Part shown: piece after piece, positions 60,651-64,000 of the stretch
How positions within the stretch are numbered: the first letter of the stretch is position 1
Layout: every line of letters begins with the position of its first letter
NCBI RefSeq assembly: GCF_019056395.1
Contig: NZ_CP077639.1
Coordinates: 493,501-557,500 of the forward strand
Source: Terribacillus sp. DMT04
GTDB lineage: Bacteria; Bacillota; Bacilli; Bacillales; Amphibacillaceae
Direction of reading: 5' to 3'
DNA: 64,000 nt
Notes under the pieces: generated by a model
Seen by the model: only the letters and a program-made list of their open reading frames with translations
Told to the model about the DNA's origin: nothing
The model's database searches: none
Translations under genes and position numbers: made by a program

Positions 60651-62813
60651 TTGGAAGCTACCATACAAGACAGACTCATCCTATGGGTCGAAAAAGAAAC
60701 AGCAATCAAGCAATCATCTGTTAAACAAGTTATTCATCTGCTGGAAGAGGGAAATACGGTACCATTTATCGCCCGGTACCGAAAAGAACAAACAGGCGCA
60801 CTTGATGAAGTAGAAATTAAAGCAATTCAAGATAAATGGGAATATGCCCAGCAGCTTCATCAACGGAAGACGGAAGTTATTCGATTAATTGAAGAGCAAG
60901 GAAAGCTTACAGACAGCCTGAAAAATGATATCAATGCCGCTATGCAGCTGCAGCGTATTGAAGATTTATATCGACCATACAAGCAGAAGCGACGTACAAA
61001 GGCGACCATTGCCAAAGAAAAAGGGTTAGAGCCTCTTGCCAAAGCATTGTATGAACAGACAATAGAGAGCCCAGAAGAAGAAGCTAGAGAATATCTGGAT
61101 TCTGAAAAGGAATTACATACAGCGGAAGATGTGCTGCAAGGTGCCAATGACATTATGGCAGAATGGATCAGCGAACAGCCTGCATTCCGTGACTATATTC
61201 GTGATAAAACAGAAAAAGCAGGTGTTCTGCTTACGAAGGTAAAGAAAGCAGAAGAAGATGAGAAGGGCATTTTTGAAATGTATTATGCATATCAAGAGCC
61301 GGTACGTCAGATGGCATCTCACCGGGTATTGGCCGTCAACCGCGGCGAAAAGGAAGGTATTTTACGAGTTACGGTGGAACCGCCTGCTGATGTCATCCTA
61401 GCCTATTTGAAACGTAAAATTATCAAACAGCGAACATCATCTTCCGTTGTATCCGTTTTGCATATGGCAATCGAGGATAGTTATAAACGACTGATTCAGC
61501 CGTCTGTAGAACGTGAAATACGCACGATGCTCTCCGAGAAAGCAGAAGAGCAGGCAATCAAAATCTTCTCTGAAAACTTAAAAAACCTTTTGCTGCAGCC
61601 TCCATTGAAAGGACGGGTTGTACTAGGGGTTGACCCAGCGTTTCGTACAGGATGTAAGCTGGCTGTGATTGATGAGACTGGAAAACTGCTAGAGAAGAAC
61701 GTCATTTATCCCACAGCCCCCAAACATGATATAAAAGGGGCTAGCCGCGTTGTTGAACATATGCTGGAGAAATATGATGTCCAGTTAATTGCAGTTGGAA
61801 ATGGAACAGCTTCTCGTGAAACAGAGCAGTTTATAGCCGATGTGATTCGGGATTCAAAACGTGATGTTGCTTATATTATCGTAAATGAAGCAGGTGCAAG
61901 TGTTTATTCTGCCTCAGAATTAGCCAGAAAAGAATTTCCGGAACTGCAAGTGGAAGAGCGGAGTGCCATCTCGATAGGACGCCGTATTCAAGATCCGCTG
62001 GCAGAACTGGTTAAGATTGATCCGAAATCAATCGGAGTAGGTCAGTATCAGCATGATGTAGGGCAAAAGAAGCTGAATGATTCTCTTGGCTTTGTTGTCG
62101 AAACAGCAGTAAACCAAGTCGGCGTGAACGTGAACACAGCCTCAGAGTCTCTGCTGCAGTATGTATCTGGTTTTAGTAAAACAGTAGCAGCTAATGTGGT
62201 GAAGCAGCGTAATGAGGTTGGTAAGTTTACTTCTCGGAAGCAGCTGAAGTCCATACCTAGATTAGGAAGTAAGACATATGAACAGAGCATCGGGTTTCTT
62301 CGTGTACTAGATGGAGAAGAACCGTTGGATCGTACGCCAATTCACCCCGAGAGCTATAGCGTTACAAAACAGCTGCTTAAACGGCTCAATGCCGATGTAA
62401 CGGACATAGGAAGTAAACAGCTGCAAGAGAAGCTTTCGCAGCTTCAAGTAGAAGAAACTGCTGCAGAATTGCAAATCGGAGAACTTACATTGCAGGATAT
62501 TGTACAAGCACTCAATCAACCGGGGAGAGACCCGCGGGATGATTTGGCACAGCCATTATTAAAACAAGATGTACTAGCAATGGAAGACTTGAAAGAAGGC
62601 ATGGAACTTCAAGGTACCGTCCGTAATGTAGTTGATTTTGGTGTATTCGTGGATATAGGGGTTAAACAGGATGGACTTGTGCATATTTCTAAAATGTCGA
62701 ATAAATTTGTAAAACATCCAATGGATATTGCATCGGTAGGGGATGTCGTTACTGTTTGGGTTGATAAGGTGGATATTGACAAACAGCGGATTGCTCTTAC
62801 AATGGTGAAGTAA
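60651..62813 (+). CDS. tex: RNA-binding transcription accessory protein Tex
   Basis: Tex is a nucleic-acid-binding protein linked to transcription and mRNA handling; it is related to eukaryotic Spt6. The 720-residue protein has the Tex N-terminal helices (NTVPFIARYRKEQTGALDE), a YqgF-like RNase H-fold domain (VVLGVDPAFRTGCKLAVID), helix-hairpin-helix motifs (FSKTVAANVV and FTSRKQLKSIPRLG), and a C-terminal S1 domain (GTVRNVVDFGVFVDIG). The start is TTG with AGGAGGAG upstream. It corresponds to ydcI of B. subtilis, in the same place after rsbX. Confidence 0.95.
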   Translation: MEATIQDRLILWVEKETAIKQSSVKQVIHLLEEGNTVPFIARYRKEQTGALDEVEIKAIQDKWEYAQQLHQRKTEVIRLIEEQGKLTDSLKNDINAAMQLQRIEDLYRPYKQKRRTKATIAKEKGLEPLAKALYEQTIESPEEEAREYLDSEKELHTAEDVLQGANDIMAEWISEQPAFRDYIRDKTEKAGVLLTKVKKAEEDEKGIFEMYYAYQEPVRQMASHRVLAVNRGEKEGILRVTVEPPADVILAYLKRKIIKQRTSSSVVSVLHMAIEDSYKRLIQPSVEREIRTMLSEKAEEQAIKIFSENLKNLLLQPPLKGRVVLGVDPAFRTGCKLAVIDETGKLLEKNVIYPTAPKHDIKGASRVVEHMLEKYDVQLIAVGNGTASRETEQFIADVIRDSKRDVAYIIVNEAGASVYSASELARKEFPELQVEERSAISIGRRIQDPLAELVKIDPKSIGVGQYQHDVGQKKLNDSLGFVVETAVNQVGVNVNTASESLLQYVSGFSKTVAANVVKQRNEVGKFTSRKQLKSIPRLGSKTYEQSIGFLRVLDGEEPLDRTPIHPESYSVTKQLLKRLNADVTDIGSKQLQEKLSQLQVEETAAELQIGELTLQDIVQALNQPGRDPRDDLAQPLLKQDVLAMEDLKEGMELQGTVRNVVDFGVFVDIGVKQDGLVHISKMSNKFVKHPMDIASVGDVVTVWVDKVDIDKQRIALTMVK

Positions 62814-62824
62814 CAGCAACAGGG

Positions 62825-62857
62825 AAAAGCCTCTGTCCTGAGCAGGGCAGAGGCTTT
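62825..62857. terminator. Bidirectional terminator
   Basis: AAAGCCTCTGTCC / GGGCAGAGGCTTT (13 bp with one G-T pair, 6-base loop) between tex and the convergent cmpA. T-runs are short. Confidence 0.75.
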
Positions 62858-62978
62858 ATCCGTCGTTGGATTGCTGTTTTCTTTTATAGAAGAACCAGCA
62901 TTGGTTCAACACTTTCAATTGGTTTACGTTTTTCGTTAAGAAGGCTTGGGATAGCTGGTTTTTTAACCAATTAGGCAT
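62856..62978 (-). CDS. cmpA: Cortex morphogenetic protein CmpA, 40 residues
   Basis: CmpA is a small sporulation protein that helps control coat and cortex assembly by promoting SpoIVA quality control through ClpXP in B. subtilis. The product begins MPNWLKNQLSQAF and ends VLNQCWFFYKRKQQSNDG, matching CmpA closely at both ends. GGAGG lies seven bases before the ATG at 62978. The position between tex and sprT on the opposite strand matches B. subtilis. The larger open frame up to 63323 is antisense to sprT, and only this part is real. Confidence 0.92.
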   Translation of the reverse strand: MPNWLKNQLSQAFLTKNVNQLKVLNQCWFFYKRKQQSNDG

Positions 62979-63065
62979 TCTTTTACCTCCTGCAGCCCAT
63001 AGATGTAGGGAAAAATGAATGTCTGCAGCATCATATGCAGAACAGCAACAGGAGGTGCAGGAACA

Positions 63066-63542
63066 TTGAGAGAAATAACGATGCAAAATCTCCAGCAAGT
63101 TGTAGAAGAGATTTCCGCAGATTGGTTCCATAAACCATTTACAGATACAGCTAGATATAATAATCGTCTGCGAACGACCGGAGGCAGGTATTTGCCAGGT
63201 ACTCGAATTATTGAAATCAATCCTAAGTATTTGGCAGAACTGGGGCAGGAAGAAACAATCGGGATAATTAAGCACGAACTCTGTCATTATCATCTTCATA
63301 TAGAAGGAAAGGGATACGGGCACCGGGATTCAGAATTCCGTGAACTACTTAAGAAAACAAAGTCGCCGCGCTTTTGCAGCATGCTGCCATCTGTGAAAGA
63401 AAAGCAGCTGCATACGTATATATGTTCAAAATGCGGGCACGTTTATAAACGGAAGAAGGCCGTTAACCTACGTAAATATGGATGTGGCAAGTGCGGCGGA
63501 AAGCTTAAAAATGCTGATAAAATGGGGCTTACAGAGGCTTAA
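63066..63542 (+). CDS. sprT: SprT-family zinc metalloprotein (YdcK)
   Basis: The 158-residue protein has the SprT signature: TGGRYLPGTRIIEINP, the zinc-metalloprotease-like HELCHYHLH (about residue 80), and a C-terminal zinc ribbon (ICSKCGHVYKR and YGCGKCGGK). The function is unknown in bacilli; relatives may act on DNA-protein complexes. The TTG at 63066 with AGGAGG 10 bases upstream is chosen; an ATG at 63081 is in frame but lacks a binding site. It is divergent from cmpA and directly upstream of the tRNA cluster. Confidence 0.9.
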   Translation: MREITMQNLQQVVEEISADWFHKPFTDTARYNNRLRTTGGRYLPGTRIIEINPKYLAELGQEETIGIIKHELCHYHLHIEGKGYGHRDSEFRELLKKTKSPRFCSMLPSVKEKQLHTYICSKCGHVYKRKKAVNLRKYGCGKCGGKLKNADKMGLTEA

Positions 63543-63575
63543 TAAGAAAAAGAGTAAAAAAGTTAGCGAAAAGTG

Positions 63576-63604
63576 TTGACGTCTTCGTTAATACATGATA
63601 AATT
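63576..63604 (+). promoter_or_regulatory. First promoter of the tRNA cluster
   Basis: TTGACG (63576-63581), 17-base spacer and TAAATT (63599-63604). Confidence 0.6.
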
Positions 63605-63616
63605 TATTAAGCCGTC

Positions 63617-63653
63617 GACGAACGGCAACGAAATATGACGAACGGCAACGAAA
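63617..63653 (+). repeat. Tandem 17-base repeat between the tRNA promoters
   Basis: The unit GACGAACGGCAACGAAA occurs at 63617-63633 and again at 63637-63653, 20 bases apart, between the two promoters. Confidence 0.9.
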
Positions 63654-63672
63654 AATAAATTGCAAAAAGCAG

Positions 63673-63701
63673 TTGACAGTTGCTAAAAGATGTTGTAAAA
63701 T
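63673..63701 (+). promoter_or_regulatory. Second promoter of the tRNA cluster
   Basis: A near-perfect promoter: TTGACA (63673-63678), 17-base spacer, TAAAAT (63696-63701). It lies 32 bases before the first tRNA. Confidence 0.8.
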
Positions 63702-63733
63702 ACATAGAGTCGTCACCAAGTGATGAACATTAT

Positions 63734-63808
63734 TCCACAGTAGCTCAGTGGTAGAGCTATCGGCTGTTAACCGATCGGTCGCAGGTTCGAATCCTGCCTG
63801 TGGAGCCA
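63734..63808 (+). tRNA. tRNA-Asn (anticodon GTT)
   Basis: A full cloverleaf is readable: acceptor arms TCCACAG / CTGTGGA, D-arm AGCTCAGTGGTAGAGCT, anticodon loop CTGTTAA with GTT at 63766-63768, T-loop GTTCGAATC and an encoded GCCA end. Confidence 0.97.
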
Positions 63809-63810
63809 GT

Positions 63811-63901
63811 GGAGAAGTACTCAAGTGGCTGAAGAGGCGCCCCTGCTAAGGGTGTAGGTCGTGTAAGCGGCGCGAGGGTTCAAATCCCTCCTTCTCCGCC
63901 A
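63811..63901 (+). tRNA. tRNA-Ser (anticodon GCT)
   Basis: Acceptor arms GGAGAAG / CTTCTCC, anticodon GCT at 63845-63847, a long variable arm as in serine tRNAs, T-loop GTTCAAATC and an encoded CCA. It is two bases after tRNA-Asn. Confidence 0.97.
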
Positions 63902-63909
63902 TCTAAAAT

Positions 63910-63981
63910 GGCCCGTTGGTCAAGCGGTTAAGACACCGCCCTTTCACGGCGGTAACACGGGTTCGAATCCCGTACGGGTCA
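63910..63981 (+). tRNA. tRNA-Glu (anticodon TTC)
   Basis: Acceptor arms GGCCCGT / ACGGGTC (one G-T pair), anticodon TTC at 63943-63945, T-loop GTTCGAATC. After the discriminator A the sequence reads TCG, so CCA is not encoded, unlike in the two tRNAs before it. Confidence 0.95.
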
Positions 63982-64000
63982 TCGTTTTTATAACGAGTCT

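Noticed and set aside
62856..63323. Long minus-strand frame of 155 codons
   Set aside because: Only its last 40 codons have a ribosome binding site and match CmpA. The rest is antisense to sprT.
63617..63653. CRISPR or attachment-site interpretation of the 17-base repeat
   Set aside because: There are only two copies with a 3-base gap, and no integrase gene is nearby, although tRNA genes are common integration sites.

Overview
The window is chromosomal DNA from a low-GC, spore-forming member of the Bacillaceae. The best evidence is a block at 45.2-64.0 kb whose gene order matches Bacillus subtilis: cshA, ydbS, ydbT, rhomboid, acpS, ydcC-type lipoprotein, alr, ndoAI, ndoA, rsbR-S-T-U-V-W, sigB, rsbX, tex, cmpA, sprT, then tRNA-Asn, -Ser and -Glu. 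The sporulation-linked genes (cmpA, a yteA-like gene, a yppG-like gene and a collagen-like spore-surface-type gene) fit an endospore former. A halotolerant genus such as Terribacillus is possible, but the genus is an impression and not proven. I see no prophage, insertion sequence, transposase, CRISPR array or rRNA operon.

Region by region. 1-3.2 kb: the end of an arginine cluster (carB, cut by the window edge, and argF). 3.2-5.8 kb: a VanZ-like membrane protein and an ArsR-regulator/MFS-transporter pair. 5.9-8.1 kb: an FMN riboswitch and a reduced riboflavin operon (ribE, ribB, ribH) lacking ribD and the GTP cyclohydrolase II domain. 8.2-11.1 kb: a hydrolase, a P-loop kinase-like protein, and a PadR/HAAS/multi-2TM membrane module with a clear double operator. 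11.1-18.0 kb: redox and salvage genes (SDR, glutathione peroxidase, VOC protein, trhO, cold shock protein, xpt, AEC transporter, hydroxyisobutyrate dehydrogenase family). 18.1-20.8 kb: a class I ribonucleotide reductase large subunit without the usual C-terminal cysteine tail. 20.8-24.6 kb: peptidase E family, yteA-like, methyltransferase and a two-domain glycosyltransferase. 24.9-28.5 kb: secretion stress (HtrA-type protease divergent from cssRS). 28.5-33.9 kb: typA, a DUF1232 protein, the collagen-like protein and an ABC/FtsX transporter. 33.9-40.2 kb: T-box-controlled argS, a CapA-type lipoprotein, a thioredoxin-like protein, mntH and a lipid kinase. 40.2-45 kb: an ABC-F gene behind a leader peptide and two terminators, a stress-type SDR, a glutaredoxin-like protein, a yppG-like gene and an esterase. 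45.2-64 kb: the conserved stress block and the tRNAs.

The genes are mainly housekeeping and stress functions. The sigma-B partner-switching cascade is complete (stressosome RsbR/RsbS, switch RsbT, phosphatases RsbU and RsbX, RsbV, RsbW, SigB), and a near-perfect sigma-B promoter lies in front of rsbV. A second sigma-B-like promoter lies in front of the SDR gene at 42.2-43.1 kb. Several genes sit behind RNA switches: the FMN riboswitch, the argS T-box, the ABC-F leader, and possibly the cshA and ribonucleotide reductase leaders.

The most interesting candidates are the ABC-F attenuator, the PadR/2TM-repeat module with its twin operators and odd start, the tailless ribonucleotide reductase subunit, and the reduced riboflavin operon. 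No single feature is a clearly novel defence or metabolic system. All calls come from reading the sequence and its translations by eye.
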